The notes below the pieces were generated by a model. The model was not told where the DNA came from. It made no database searches and worked only from the letters and a program-made list of their open reading frames with translations. From Trebonia sp963771985 (GTDB taxonomy: Bacteria > Actinomycetota > Actinomycetes > Streptosporangiales > Streptosporangiaceae): DNA of 64,000 nucleotides. The translations under genes and the position numbers were made by a program. Every line of letters begins with the position of its first letter. Position 1 is the stretch's first letter. Location of the stretch: assembly GCA_963771985.1 (NCBI GenBank), contig CAVYVO010000022.1, positions 124,001-188,000 on the forward strand, written 5' to 3'. Shown here in pieces: positions 18,736-30,344 of this stretch.

Positions 18736-20115
18736 GTGAGCATGGTCGTCCTGGACGTGATCATCGTCCTTGTCATCGTATCCATCGGCGGGTTCTTCTC
18801 CGGCTCGGAGATGGCGCTGGTTTCGCTGCGCGAAGACCAGGTGCGCTCGCTGGCCAAGCGCGGCAGGCGCGGCGCCAAGGTCGCCCGTCTGACGGCGGAC
18901 CCCAACCGGTTCCTGTCCGCCGTCCAGATCGGCGTGACGCTGGCGACGCTGGTGTCGGGGGCCTTCGGCGCCGACACGCTGGTCTCGCTGTTCCACTCCT
19001 GGCTGATCCGGCACCAGGTGTCCAGCGACGTGGCGGGTGCGCTCGCGTTCGGCGTCGTCACCCTGTGCATCACGTTCGTAAGCCTGGTGCTCGGCGAACT
19101 CGCGCCGAAGCGGCTCGCCCTGCAGCGGGCGGTGCCGCTGGCCCTGTTCGCCGCGCCGACGCTGGACCGGATCGCGACGCTGGCGCGGCCGGTCGTGTGG
19201 CTGCTGTCGGTCTCGGTCAACGTGGTGGTGCGGCTGCTCGGCGGGGACCCGCGCCAGGGGCGGCAGGCCATGACCGAGGAGGAACTGCGCGAGCTGGTGG
19301 CCGGCACCCAGGCACTCAGCCCGGACGAGCGGCGGATCGTCAGCGAGGTATTCGACGCCGGCAAACGGCAGATCCGCGAGGTACTGCGGCCGCGGACGGA
19401 GGTGGAGTTCCTCGCGGCCGGCGCCACCGTCGGCGAGGCAGCGGAGATCGCCGCGAGCGTGCCCTACTCACGGCTGCCGGTCTACCAGGACTCCTATGAC
19501 AACGTGATCGGCTTCGTCCACATCCGGGACCTGCTCGGGCCGGGGGCGCCCGACCCCGCCACCCCGCTCGAGCAGGTCGTGCGCCCGATCAAGTTCCTGC
19601 CGATCAGCAAGACCGTGCTCTCCGCGCTGTCGGAGATGCGGCGGGAACGGGCGCACATGGCGATCGTGGCGGACGAGTACGGCGGCACCGCCGGCATCGT
19701 CACGCTCGAGGACCTGGTCGAAGAGCTGATCGGCGACATCAGGGACGAATACGATACCGGGCAGGCCGCGGCCACCAAGCTGCCGCGCGGCGAGGTCGAG
19801 GTGGACGGGCTGCTCAACCTCGACGAGTTCGCCGAACAGACCGGCATCGAGCTCCCCGAAGGCCCCTACGAGACGGTGGCCGGCTACGTGCTCGCGGCGC
19901 TCGGCGAACTGCCGGCGGCCGGCGACTCCGTCAAGGTACCCGGCTACACGATCACGGTCACCGAGATGGACGGCCGCCGGATCGCCCGGCTGCGCGTCAC
20001 GCCGGCGCCACGCCCGGTGTCCCCTGCTGGGCCTCCTCCGGTGCCCCCTGCGGTGCCACCGGAGGAGGCCCAGCAGGGGCCGGCTGCGGCGCCACCGCCG
20101 GTCAAGCAAAACTAG
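18736..20115 (+). CDS. CNNM/CorC-like transporter-family protein with CBS pair (hemolysin family)
   Basis: About 459 residues. The N-terminal DUF21/CNNM membrane domain has VVLDVIIVLVIVSIGGFFSGSEMALVSL, then TLVSGAFGA and ITFVSLVLGELAPKRLAL. Two CBS motifs follow: VLRPRTEVEFLAA with SRLPVYQDSYDNVIGFVHIRDLL, and KTVLSALSEMRRERAHMAIVADEYGGTAGIVTLEDLVEEL. A CorC_HlyC domain (DEFAEQTGIELPEGPYETVAGYVLAALG) comes next. It probably moves or senses Mg2+/Co2+. The Pro-rich tail is encoded by a large perfect palindrome (20021-20079). The start could be 18736 (GTG) or 18742 (ATG); a GTG at 18688 is also in frame. Confidence 0.9.
   Translation: MSMVVLDVIIVLVIVSIGGFFSGSEMALVSLREDQVRSLAKRGRRGAKVARLTADPNRFLSAVQIGVTLATLVSGAFGADTLVSLFHSWLIRHQVSSDVAGALAFGVVTLCITFVSLVLGELAPKRLALQRAVPLALFAAPTLDRIATLARPVVWLLSVSVNVVVRLLGGDPRQGRQAMTEEELRELVAGTQALSPDERRIVSEVFDAGKRQIREVLRPRTEVEFLAAGATVGEAAEIAASVPYSRLPVYQDSYDNVIGFVHIRDLLGPGAPDPATPLEQVVRPIKFLPISKTVLSALSEMRRERAHMAIVADEYGGTAGIVTLEDLVEELIGDIRDEYDTGQAAATKLPRGEVEVDGLLNLDEFAEQTGIELPEGPYETVAGYVLAALGELPAAGDSVKVPGYTITVTEMDGRRIARLRVTPAPRPVSPAGPPPVPPAVPPEEAQQGPAAAPPPVKQN
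20021..20079. repeat. 59-bp perfect palindrome: 23-bp arms and a 13-nt loop
   Basis: Arms at 20021-20043 and 20057-20079 are exactly complementary. It lies inside the last 100 bases of the CNNM gene and is translated as a Pro/Gly/Gln-rich tail. It shares CCCTGCTGG with the glgP repeat (7352-7360), and its 13-nt loop matches the length of the PHP-gene element loop at 62897-62909. It could work as a terminator-like or mRNA-stabilising hairpin. Confidence 0.95.
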
Positions 20116-20124
20116 ACTGCCTGT

Positions 20125-21681
20125 GTGTTTGACACCGTTCTGGTCGTTGACTTCGGCGCGCAGTACGCCCAGCTGATCGCTCGCCGGGTGCGCGAATGTC
20201 ACGTTTATTCGGAGATCGTGCCCTCGACGATGCCGGTCAGCGACATGCTGGCGAAGCAGCCCAAGGCGATCATCCTGTCCGGCGGCCCCGCGTCGGTCTA
20301 CGCGGACGGCGCGCCCGCCGCCCCCGCCGGGCTGTTCGGCGCGGGCGTCCCGGTGCTCGGCATCTGCTACGGGCACCAGGTGCTGGTGCGCGAACTCGGC
20401 GGCACGGTCGAGCGGACCGGCGCGGCCGAGTACGGCGGCACGCCGCTCGCGGTGGTGAGCGGCGGGCGGCTGCTGACCGGGCTCGGCCCGGAGTTCAGCG
20501 TCTGGATGTCGCACGGCGACACGTCCACCGCGGCACCGCCCGGGTTCACGGTGACCGCGCGTACCGCCGCGACGCCCGCCGCGGCGGTCGAAGCGCCAGA
20601 GCGCGGGCTGTACGGGGTGCAGTTCCACCCCGAGGTCATGCACACCGAGCACGGGACGCGGATCCTGCGCCGCTTCCTCGAGGCGGCCGGCTGCCGGCCC
20701 ACCTGGACGATGGTCAACATCGTCGAGGAGCAGACCGCCCGGATCCGCGAACAGATAGGCGGCGGCCGCGCGATCGCCGGGCTATCGGGCGGCGTGGACT
20801 CCGCCGTCGCCGCCGCGCTGGTGCAGCGCGCCATCGGCGACCGGCTCACCTGCGTGTTCGTCGACCACGGGCTGCTGCGCAAGGGCGAGGCGGAGCAGGT
20901 CGAGCAGGACTTCGTGGCGGCCACGGGGGTCAGCCTGCGGGTGGTGGACGCGTCGGCGGCCTTCCTCGGCGCGCTGCGCGGCGTCACCGACCCCGAGGCC
21001 AAGCGCAAGATCATCGGCCGGGAGTTCATCCGGGCCTTCGAGCTCGCCGCCAGGGACATCACCGCGGCGGCGGGCGCCCACGGCGAGTCGACCGAGTTCC
21101 TGGTCCAGGGCACGCTCTACCCGGACGTGGTCGAGTCCGGCGGCGGCACCGGGACCGCGAACATCAAGTCGCACCACAACGTGGGCGGCCTCCCCGACGA
21201 CCTGAAGTTCCGGCTGGTGGAGCCGCTGCGCTCGCTGTTCAAGGACGAGGTGCGGCGGGTCGGCGAGGAGCTGGGCCTGCCGCCGGAGATCGTGTGGCGC
21301 CAGCCGTTCCCCGGCCCTGGCCTGGGCATCAGGATCATCGGCGAGGTCACCGCGCCGCGGCTGGAGATCCTGCGCGAGGCCGACGCGATCGCCCGCGCGG
21401 AGCTGACCGCCGCGGGCCTGGACCAGACCGTCTGGCAGTGCCCGGTGGTGCTGCTCGCGGACGTGCGCTCGGTGGGTGTGCAGGGCGACGGGAGGACCTA
21501 CGGGCATCCGGTGGTGCTGCGGCCGGTGACCAGCGAGGACGCGATGACCGCCGACTGGGCCAGGCTGCCGTACGAGGTGCTGGCCCGGATCTCGACCCGG
21601 ATCACCAACGAGGTCCGCGAGGTCAACCGCGTCGTCCTGGACATCACCAGCAAGCCCCCGGGCACGATCGAGTGGGAATAA
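20125..21681 (+). CDS. guaA: GMP synthase (glutamine-hydrolysing)
   Basis: A 518-residue protein that aminates XMP to GMP, using ammonia from glutamine. The class I amidotransferase domain (residues 1-190) has the nucleophile in VLGICYGHQVL and the His/Glu in VQFHPEVMHTEHG. The ATP-pyrophosphatase domain has the PP-loop GLSGGVDSAVAAAL and VFVDHGLLRKGE. The dimerisation domain has QPFPGPGLGIRIIG and ends DITSKPPGTIEWE, the standard family terminus. It starts with GTG 9 nt after the CNNM gene and lies upstream of the groE operon. Confidence 0.97.
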   Translation: MFDTVLVVDFGAQYAQLIARRVRECHVYSEIVPSTMPVSDMLAKQPKAIILSGGPASVYADGAPAAPAGLFGAGVPVLGICYGHQVLVRELGGTVERTGAAEYGGTPLAVVSGGRLLTGLGPEFSVWMSHGDTSTAAPPGFTVTARTAATPAAAVEAPERGLYGVQFHPEVMHTEHGTRILRRFLEAAGCRPTWTMVNIVEEQTARIREQIGGGRAIAGLSGGVDSAVAAALVQRAIGDRLTCVFVDHGLLRKGEAEQVEQDFVAATGVSLRVVDASAAFLGALRGVTDPEAKRKIIGREFIRAFELAARDITAAAGAHGESTEFLVQGTLYPDVVESGGGTGTANIKSHHNVGGLPDDLKFRLVEPLRSLFKDEVRRVGEELGLPPEIVWRQPFPGPGLGIRIIGEVTAPRLEILREADAIARAELTAAGLDQTVWQCPVVLLADVRSVGVQGDGRTYGHPVVLRPVTSEDAMTADWARLPYEVLARISTRITNEVREVNRVVLDITSKPPGTIEWE

Positions 21682-21726
21682 CCCCGACCCGTCCGGGGTT
21701 CCGGGGTCCGTGTTGACGGGGTCGGG
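21682..21726. terminator. Probable terminator hairpin after guaA
   Basis: ccccgacccgtc (21682-21693) pairs with gacggggtcggg (21715-21726) with one bulge, directly after the guaA stop. No T-run follows, as is common in high-GC actinobacteria. Confidence 0.55.
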
Positions 21727-21747
21727 ATGGGCCGCTAATGTTCGGGA

Positions 21748-21774
21748 TTAGCACTCACTGATGTAGAGTGCTAA
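21748..21774. promoter_or_regulatory. CIRCE element (HrcA operator) upstream of groES
   Basis: TTAGCACTC, a 9-nt spacer and GAGTGCTAA form the exact CIRCE consensus, 98 bp upstream of the groES start. HrcA is known to repress groE genes through this site until heat or unfolding stress. Confidence 0.97.
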
Positions 21775-21871
21775 TGCGACGAGGCAGGTCTGACACCCGC
21801 GACGGCAGGCCAGCTCTGGTCGCTCTCGCAAGCAACTCACCATTAGCCTTTCCGGAGGGGGAGGTCAGATC

Positions 21872-22183
21872 GTGACGACCGCCACCAAGGTTGTTCTCAA
21901 ACCACTCGAGGACCGGATCGTGGTCAAGCCGCTTGAGGCTGAGCAGACCACTGCATCCGGGCTTGTCATCCCGGACACCGCGAAGGAGAAGCCCCAGGAG
22001 GGCGAAGTCCTCGCGGTCGGTCCCGGCCGCTTTGACGATGCGGGCGCCAAGCGCGTCCCGGTCGACGTCAAGGTCGGCGACGTGGTGCTGTACAGCAAGT
22101 ACGGCGGCACGGAAGTTAAGTACTCGGGCGAGGAGTACCTGGTGCTCTCGGCCCGCGACGTGCTCGCGATCATCGAGAAGTAA
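21872..22183 (+). CDS. groES: Co-chaperonin GroES (Hsp10)
   Basis: A 103-residue lid protein of the chaperonin. It begins TTATKVVLKPLEDRIVV; the mobile loop EAEQTTASGLVIPDTAKEKPQEGEVLAVGPG follows, then VGDVVLYSKYGGTEVKY and the terminal LSARDVLAIIEK, all typical. The GTG at 21872 follows a strong GGAGGGGGAGG ribosome site. It lies downstream of a CIRCE box and is followed by groEL after 127 bp, which contain a GC-rich hairpin (22209-22233) that could tune the two proteins' ratio. Confidence 0.98.
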   Translation: MTTATKVVLKPLEDRIVVKPLEAEQTTASGLVIPDTAKEKPQEGEVLAVGPGRFDDAGAKRVPVDVKVGDVVLYSKYGGTEVKYSGEEYLVLSARDVLAIIEK

Positions 22184-22208
22184 CTAACGCCCGTGCGCGC
22201 CTCCGGCG

Positions 22209-22233
22209 CCCCGGCCGCGGAGGCGGCCCGGGG
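22209..22233. promoter_or_regulatory. GC-rich hairpin between groES and groEL
   Basis: ccccggccgc pairs with gcggcccgggg across a 4-nt loop with one bulge. It may mark an RNA-processing or attenuation point in the groES-groEL message; function is inferred. Confidence 0.5.
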
Positions 22234-22310
22234 TCGCCGGGGGCTCGTCGGCGTGCCAGCACCAGGAAACTCAGTACCAAGCCTGATCCAACCGTAGGTT
22301 GAGGTAGTCA

Positions 22311-23930
<1,620 letters not shown>

Positions 23931-23945
23931 GGGTGGCGTGCCTCG

Positions 23946-23983
23946 CGCCGCGAAACGGCGGGCTTGCCCGCCGTTTCGCGGCG
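23946..23983. terminator. Terminator hairpin after groEL
   Basis: A perfect 17-bp stem, cgccgcgaaacggcggg, with its complement and a 4-nt loop (cttg), starts 16 nt after the groEL stop. Confidence 0.85.
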
Positions 23984-24309
23984 TTACCTTTGATGCCGCC
24001 GTTATTCCTGGCGCGGGATCCGGCACTGATCACCCGCACCTGACGGCACCCCGCTTACCAGATCTACGGCGTTAGGTCGTCAACGCCGCGCTGATGCGCT
24101 CCTGCACTGCGCCTGCACTGCGCCGAAGAACGGGTATGGCACGTATTCGCAGATCTCGCCAGACTTACACGAAATGGAAAGAGCAGGGTCTTCAGGGCGG
24201 ATGATTGCTCGCGACCGCGGGCGGCCGACTTCTCTGGCGCGCGGGACACGGAAAGACACGCTCACAGCCGGGTAATGGATACCCCGCCGGGTATATGATC
24301 ATCGCGAGT

Positions 24310-24382
24310 TCATGATCCCGAAGATATTTGCGCATTATAGGACAAAAAGTCTTCGGCAGGACAAAAGCTTTCGTGATCATGA
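24310..24382. repeat. 73-bp nested inverted repeat, related to 9471-9523
   Basis: Outer arms tcatgatc (24310-24317) and gatcatga (24375-24382) enclose inner arms ccgaaga (24318-24324) and tcttcgg (24350-24356). The core atttgcgcattatag resembles atttgcggcgaatatag in the element at 9471-9523. Confidence 0.7.
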
Positions 24383-24440
24383 CGGTATGGCTGAGGCTAG
24401 TTATGCGCTAAGTCCTGAAATTTCATGATTTGATACCCCT

Positions 24441-24578
24441 TAGTCTCCGCCGTCGCCGGCCGGGTCAGTGCGGGATCCCGGACGCTTACCGGGATGGAAA
24501 GCGGCGGCGGTGCGGGTCGCGCAGCACCGCGCGCTCGCGCGGATGCGCAAGCTGCTCGCCAGCGAGCCCAGCGGCTGA
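24441..24578 (+). pseudogene. Remnant of a sigma-70 family factor C-terminus (ShbA-like)
   Basis: In the frame ending at TGA 24576-24578, the last ~26 codons read AAAVRVAQHRALARMRKLL followed by ASEPSG. The VRVAQHRALARxR pattern is typical of the end of region 4 of ShbA/SigK-like sigma factors. The rest of region 4 and everything upstream is missing. In Streptomyces, as I recall it, shbA lies directly upstream of guaB, the same place as here. Position and motif together support a decayed sigma-factor gene, but the match is short. Confidence 0.55.
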
Positions 24579-24664
24579 CTAGGCAGCTGACTTCTTCAGT
24601 AGGATAGAGCGATATCCCACCGTTACCCGCTGCCGCGTCAGCAGCTACGAGCCGTGAGGGCATC

Positions 24665-26152
24665 ATGACCGAGTCGCCGAAGTTTTCCCCGGTAGGCCTG
24701 ACCTTCGATGACGTGCTGCTGCTGCCCGCTCACTCGGAGCTGATGCCCAGCGAGGCGGACACCAGCACGCGGATCACCCGGCGGTACCGGCTGCGCATCC
24801 CGCTGGTCTCGTCGGCGATGGATACCGTTACCGAGGCCAGGATGGCGATCGCGATGGCGCGCCAGGGCGGGGTCGGCGTGCTGCACCGGAACCTGTCCGT
24901 CGAGGAGCAGGCCCAGCAGGTCGACTTGGTGAAGCGGTCCGAGGCCGGGATGGTCACCGACCCGGTTACCTGCGGTCCGGACGCGACGCTCGGGGACGTG
25001 GAGCGGCTGTGCGCGCATTACCGGATTTCCGGGGTGCCCGTGACCAGCGACGACGGCATCCTCGTCGGCATCGTGACGAACCGCGACATCAGGTTCGAGT
25101 CCGACCTGTCGCGCCGCGTCGCGGACGTGATGACTCCGATGCCCCTGGTGACCGCCCCGGTCGGCGTCGAGCCGGAAGAGGCGCTCAGGCTGCTCAAGCA
25201 GCACAAGGTCGAAAAGCTGCCGCTCGTCGATGACGCCGGCCGGCTGCGCGGTCTCATCACGGTGAAGGACTTCACCAAGAGCGAGAAGTTCCCCAACGCC
25301 ACCAAGGACGCGGGAGGGCGCCTGGTCGTGGGTGCCGCGGTAGGCGTCGGCGAGGACGCCAAGCGCCGCGGCCAAGCGCTCATCGAGGCCGGAGTGGACT
25401 TCCTCGTCGTGGACACCGCGCACGGTCACGCGCAGTCGGTGCTGGACATGATCGCGGAGATCAAGGCCAACTCCGACATCGAGGTGATCGGCGGCAACGT
25501 GGCCACCAGGGCCGGGGCGCAGGCGCTGATTGACGCGGGCGCCGACGGCGTGAAGGTGGGCGTGGGGCCTGGGTCGATCTGCACGACCCGCGTGGTCGCC
25601 GGTGTCGGCGTCCCGCAGGTGACGGCGATTTACGAGGCGTCGCTGGCGGCCCGGCCGGCGGGAATCCCGGTTATCGGGGACGGCGGCCTGCAGTACTCGG
25701 GCGACATCGCCAAGGCGATCGCCGCCGGCGCGGACATGGTGATGCTCGGCAGCCTGCTCGCGGGCTGTGAGGAGAGCCCAGGCGAGATGGTCTTCATCAA
25801 CGGGAAGCAGTACAAGATGTACCGCGGGATGGGCTCGCTCGGCGCGATGCGCAACCGGGAGCGGGGCAAGTCCTACTCCAAGGACCGGTATTTCCAGGAC
25901 GATGTGCTGCGCGAGGACAAGCTGGTCCCGGAGGGGATCGAGGGTCAGGTTCCGTACCGCGGGCCGCTCGCCGCGGTGGCCGACCAGCTCGTCGGGGGGC
26001 TGCGCGCGGCCATGGGCTACTGCGGCACGCGGACCATCGCCGAGTTGCAGGAAGCTAAGTTCATCCAGATCACAGCCGCGGGGCTGTCGGAAAGCCACCC
26101 GCACGACGTGCAGATGACGGTCGAAGCTCCCAACTACAGCGGCAGGAAGTAA
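24665..26152 (+). CDS. guaB: Inosine-5'-monophosphate dehydrogenase
   Basis: A 495-residue enzyme oxidising IMP to XMP, the step before GuaA. The N-terminal SPVGLTFDDVLLLPAHSELMPSE and ITRRYRLRIPLVSSAMDTVTEARMAIAMARQGGVGVLHRN are standard. A CBS pair (about residues 100-215) interrupts the barrel: VTDPVTCGPDATL, GVPVTSDDGILVGIVTNRDIRF and EKLPLVDDAGRLRGLITVKDF. The catalytic Cys loop is VGVGPGSICTTRVVAGVGVPQ, and the flap carries MYRGMGSLGAM. It is followed after 9 nt by guaB3. Confidence 0.98.
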   Translation: MTESPKFSPVGLTFDDVLLLPAHSELMPSEADTSTRITRRYRLRIPLVSSAMDTVTEARMAIAMARQGGVGVLHRNLSVEEQAQQVDLVKRSEAGMVTDPVTCGPDATLGDVERLCAHYRISGVPVTSDDGILVGIVTNRDIRFESDLSRRVADVMTPMPLVTAPVGVEPEEALRLLKQHKVEKLPLVDDAGRLRGLITVKDFTKSEKFPNATKDAGGRLVVGAAVGVGEDAKRRGQALIEAGVDFLVVDTAHGHAQSVLDMIAEIKANSDIEVIGGNVATRAGAQALIDAGADGVKVGVGPGSICTTRVVAGVGVPQVTAIYEASLAARPAGIPVIGDGGLQYSGDIAKAIAAGADMVMLGSLLAGCEESPGEMVFINGKQYKMYRGMGSLGAMRNRERGKSYSKDRYFQDDVLREDKLVPEGIEGQVPYRGPLAAVADQLVGGLRAAMGYCGTRTIAELQEAKFIQITAAGLSESHPHDVQMTVEAPNYSGRK

Positions 26153-26161
26153 GAAAACTCA

Positions 26162-27289
26162 GTGACGGACATGGAAATCGGGCGGGGCAAGACCGGGCGG
26201 CGGGCGTACGCGCTCGATGAGATCGGCATCGTGCCCGCCCGCCGGACCCGCGACCCCGAAGAGGTGTCGATCGCCTGGCAGATCGACGCGTACCGGTTCG
26301 AATTGCCGCTGATCGCCTGCCCGATGGACAGCGTGGTCTCGCCCGCGACGGCGATCACGATCGGGCGGCTCGGGGGGCTTGGCGTGCTGGACCTCGAGGG
26401 CCTGTGGACCCGGTTCGAGGACCCCGGGCCGCTCCTGGCGGAGGTGGCGGAGCTCGGCGAGGAGGCGGCCACAAGGCGGCTCCAGGAGATCTACGCCGAA
26501 CCGATCAAGGAAGAGCTGATCGGCCGCCGCATCGAGGAGATCTCAAGGGCCGGGGTGATCGCCGCGGCGCGGCTGTCGCCGCAGCGGACCGCCCGTTACT
26601 ACAAGGCGGTCGTGGACGCGGGCGCGGACATCTTCGTCATCCGCGGCACCACGGTGTCGGCCGAGCACGTGTCCGGCCGGGCCGAGCCGCTGAACCTGAA
26701 GCAGTTCATCTACGAGCTCGACATCCCGGTCATCGTGGGCGGCTGCGCCACCTACACGGCCGCGCTGCACCTGATGCGCACCGGCGCGGCCGGCGTTCTC
26801 GTCGGCTTCGGCGGCGGAAGCGGCCACACCACCGCGGCCGTGCTGGGCGTCGCGGTCCCGATGGCCACCGCGGTCGCGGACGTCGCGGCCGCCCGGCGCG
26901 ATTACCTGGACGAGTCCGGCGGCCGGTACGTCCATGTGATCGCCGACGGGTCGATGACCCGCAGCGGCGATATCGCCAAGGCCCTCGCGCTCGGCAGCGA
27001 CGCCGTGATGGTGGGCTCCCCGCTGGCCCGAGCCGAGCAGGCGCCGGGACGCGGCTACCACTGGGGGAGCGAGGCCAACCACCCGGAACTGCCGCGCGGC
27101 GCACGGGTCGAGGTGGGGACGATCGGGACGATGGAGCAGATCCTGCACGGCCCGTCCACCGTCCCCGACGGGTCCATGAACCTGATGGGAGCGCTCCGCC
27201 GGACGATGGCGACCGCCGGGTACACGGACCTGAAGGAGTTCCAGCGGGTCGAGGTGGTCGTCACGCCGCCGGGCACCCGCTCCCGCTGA
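26162..27289 (+). CDS. guaB3: GuaB3 family IMP dehydrogenase-like protein
   Basis: A 375-residue paralogue of GuaB that lacks the CBS pair. It begins MEIGRGKTGRRAYALDEIGIVPARRTRDPEEVSIAWQID. The barrel has CPMDSVVSPATAITIGRLGGLGVLDLEGLWTRF. The region matching the catalytic Cys loop reads VGFGGGSGHTTAAVLGVAVPM, with no Cys between the glycines and TT, so ordinary IMPDH chemistry is doubtful. In the actinobacterial family this gene regularly follows guaB; related proteins have been reported to have GMP reductase activity. Its start lies 9 nt after the guaB stop, indicating an operon. Confidence 0.93.
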   Translation: MTDMEIGRGKTGRRAYALDEIGIVPARRTRDPEEVSIAWQIDAYRFELPLIACPMDSVVSPATAITIGRLGGLGVLDLEGLWTRFEDPGPLLAEVAELGEEAATRRLQEIYAEPIKEELIGRRIEEISRAGVIAAARLSPQRTARYYKAVVDAGADIFVIRGTTVSAEHVSGRAEPLNLKQFIYELDIPVIVGGCATYTAALHLMRTGAAGVLVGFGGGSGHTTAAVLGVAVPMATAVADVAAARRDYLDESGGRYVHVIADGSMTRSGDIAKALALGSDAVMVGSPLARAEQAPGRGYHWGSEANHPELPRGARVEVGTIGTMEQILHGPSTVPDGSMNLMGALRRTMATAGYTDLKEFQRVEVVVTPPGTRSR

Positions 27290-27334
27290 ACGTCCCGCTG
27301 AACCTCCGGCTCAACCCCGTTAGACTTCCTGCCC

Positions 27335-28339
27335 ATGGGTACTCGTCGCGTATTCTCCGGCATCCAGCCGACCGCCGATTCGTTCCACCTCGGCAACTAC
27401 CTGGGCGCCGTCCGCCAGTGGGTGGACCTGCTGGAGACCCGTGACGCGATCTACTGTGTGGTGGACCTGCACGCGATCACCGTCCCCTACGACACCGGCG
27501 CGCTGCGCCGCCGTACCCGGGTGGCCGCCGCCCAGCTGATCGCGGCGGGCCTGGACCCGGAGCGGTGCATCCTGTTCGTGCAGAGCCAGGTTCCCGAGCA
27601 CGCCGAACTGAACTGGATCCTCGGCTGCATCACCGGGTTCGGCGAGGCCAACCGGATGACCCAGTTCAAGGACAAGTCGGCCCGCGGCGGTGCTGACCAG
27701 GCGTCCGTCGGCCTGTTCACGTACCCGGTCCTGCAGGCCGCCGACATTCTGCTGTACCAGGCCGACGAGGTGCCGGTGGGCGAGGACCAGCGGCAGCACC
27801 TCGAGCTGTCCCGCACGCTCGCGCAGCGGTTCAACCACCGCTTCGGCGAGACGTTCGTGGTACCCGCGCCCTACATCCTCCCCGCGGTCTCGAAGATCAC
27901 CGACCTGCAGGACCCCACCAGCAAGATGAGCAAGTCGTCATCGTCCCCGCAGGGCATCATCGACCTGCTCGACGAGCCGGACGTGATCCGCCGGAAGATC
28001 AACCGCGCGGTCACCGACGCGGAATCGGTCGTGCGCGTGGACGAGGAGAACAAACCCGGCGTGACCAACTTGCTGCGCATCTTCGCGGCCTTGTCCGGCG
28101 ACTCAGCCGACGAGATCGCGGCCCGCTACGGCGACTCCGGCTACGGCAAGTTCAAGAAGGACCTCGGCGAACTGGTGGTGGACACGTTCGCCCCGATCAG
28201 GGAGCGGACCGCGAAGATCCTCGCCGACGCGGACGCGCTCGACGGCGTGCTCCTCGACGGCGCCCTCCGCGCCCGCGCGATCAGCGGCGAGACGATGGCC
28301 ACCGTCCGGGACCGCTGCGGCCTCCCGCCCGTCGCCTGA
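27335..28339 (+). CDS. trpS: Tryptophanyl-tRNA synthetase
   Basis: A 334-residue class I synthetase charging tRNA-Trp. It begins GTRRVFSGIQPTADSFHLGNYLGAVRQWV, where the HIGH-type motif reads HLGN. The KMSKS motif appears as PTSKMSKSSSSPQGIIDLLD (around residues 195-215). The dimer interface segment NWILGCITGFGEANRMTQFKDKS is typical. There is no obvious T-box or Trp-rich leader in the 45 bp upstream. Length and motifs indicate a complete enzyme. Confidence 0.96.
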   Translation: MGTRRVFSGIQPTADSFHLGNYLGAVRQWVDLLETRDAIYCVVDLHAITVPYDTGALRRRTRVAAAQLIAAGLDPERCILFVQSQVPEHAELNWILGCITGFGEANRMTQFKDKSARGGADQASVGLFTYPVLQAADILLYQADEVPVGEDQRQHLELSRTLAQRFNHRFGETFVVPAPYILPAVSKITDLQDPTSKMSKSSSSPQGIIDLLDEPDVIRRKINRAVTDAESVVRVDEENKPGVTNLLRIFAALSGDSADEIAARYGDSGYGKFKKDLGELVVDTFAPIRERTAKILADADALDGVLLDGALRARAISGETMATVRDRCGLPPVA

Positions 28340-28636
28340 CCCCGCCCGCCCCCGTCCCCGCCCGCTCTCGGCGTGCCCGAGCCACTTAGGATCTCATTCC
28401 CCCCGGCAAAATGGACAAAACGGACGCCAAAAGGGCGGATTGAGATCCTAAGTCGCTGATGGTGTCCACTATGTGAGATGAGATGACGTCTCCGGATAGG
28501 GGCGGCGGGCGGCGGGCGGCCACGGGGGCGGGAAGCGCGGGAGGCGCGAGCGTGGCTCTCCGGAAAAGACACGCCGGTATCCGCGTGATCAAAATCGCCC
28601 TCCCGCCCTGGCAGCCCTCGCAAGTAACCTGGGCGC
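28340..28636. other. 297-bp intergenic region with an inverted-repeat element
   Basis: Non-coding. It contains the 70-bp inverted repeat at 28384-28453 and otherwise no recognised feature. The promoter of the following mutase gene must be here. Confidence 0.5.
28384..28453. repeat. 70-bp element with perfect 13-bp inverted termini
   Basis: acttaggatctca (28384-28396) is the exact complement of tgagatcctaagt (28441-28453), enclosing a 44-bp, A-rich centre. It has the shape of a miniature inverted-repeat element; no flanking target duplication could be confirmed. Confidence 0.8.
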
Positions 28637-30214
<1,578 letters not shown>

Positions 30215-30344
30215 CCAGGTCAGCGCCGGGCAATCCGGTGGTTCGGGCAGATAGCACCGATTCGGGGACGATTCAATCCCGCGTGCCCGGGAAATCGTTA
30301 GTGACGCACCCTCTTGCGTGCTCCCGAGACCCCGGAGGCTTGTC

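Larger units (their letters stand above)
23984..24664. other. 681-bp gene-poor region between groEL and guaB
   Basis: It contains no intact recognisable gene. It holds a palindromic element at 24310-24382 and a short coding scrap at 24441-24578 resembling a sigma-factor C-terminus. The part between about 24060 and 24300 is less GC-rich than its neighbours and matches nothing I know. In Streptomyces the corresponding interval holds whiD/bldM-type genes and a sigma factor (shbA), so this looks like a deletion scar. The guaB promoter should lie near 24580-24650. Confidence 0.6.

Noticed and set aside
24064..24380. Short minus-strand frames of about 60 codons between groEL and guaB
   Set aside because: Overlapping, no ribosome sites and no recognisable homology.
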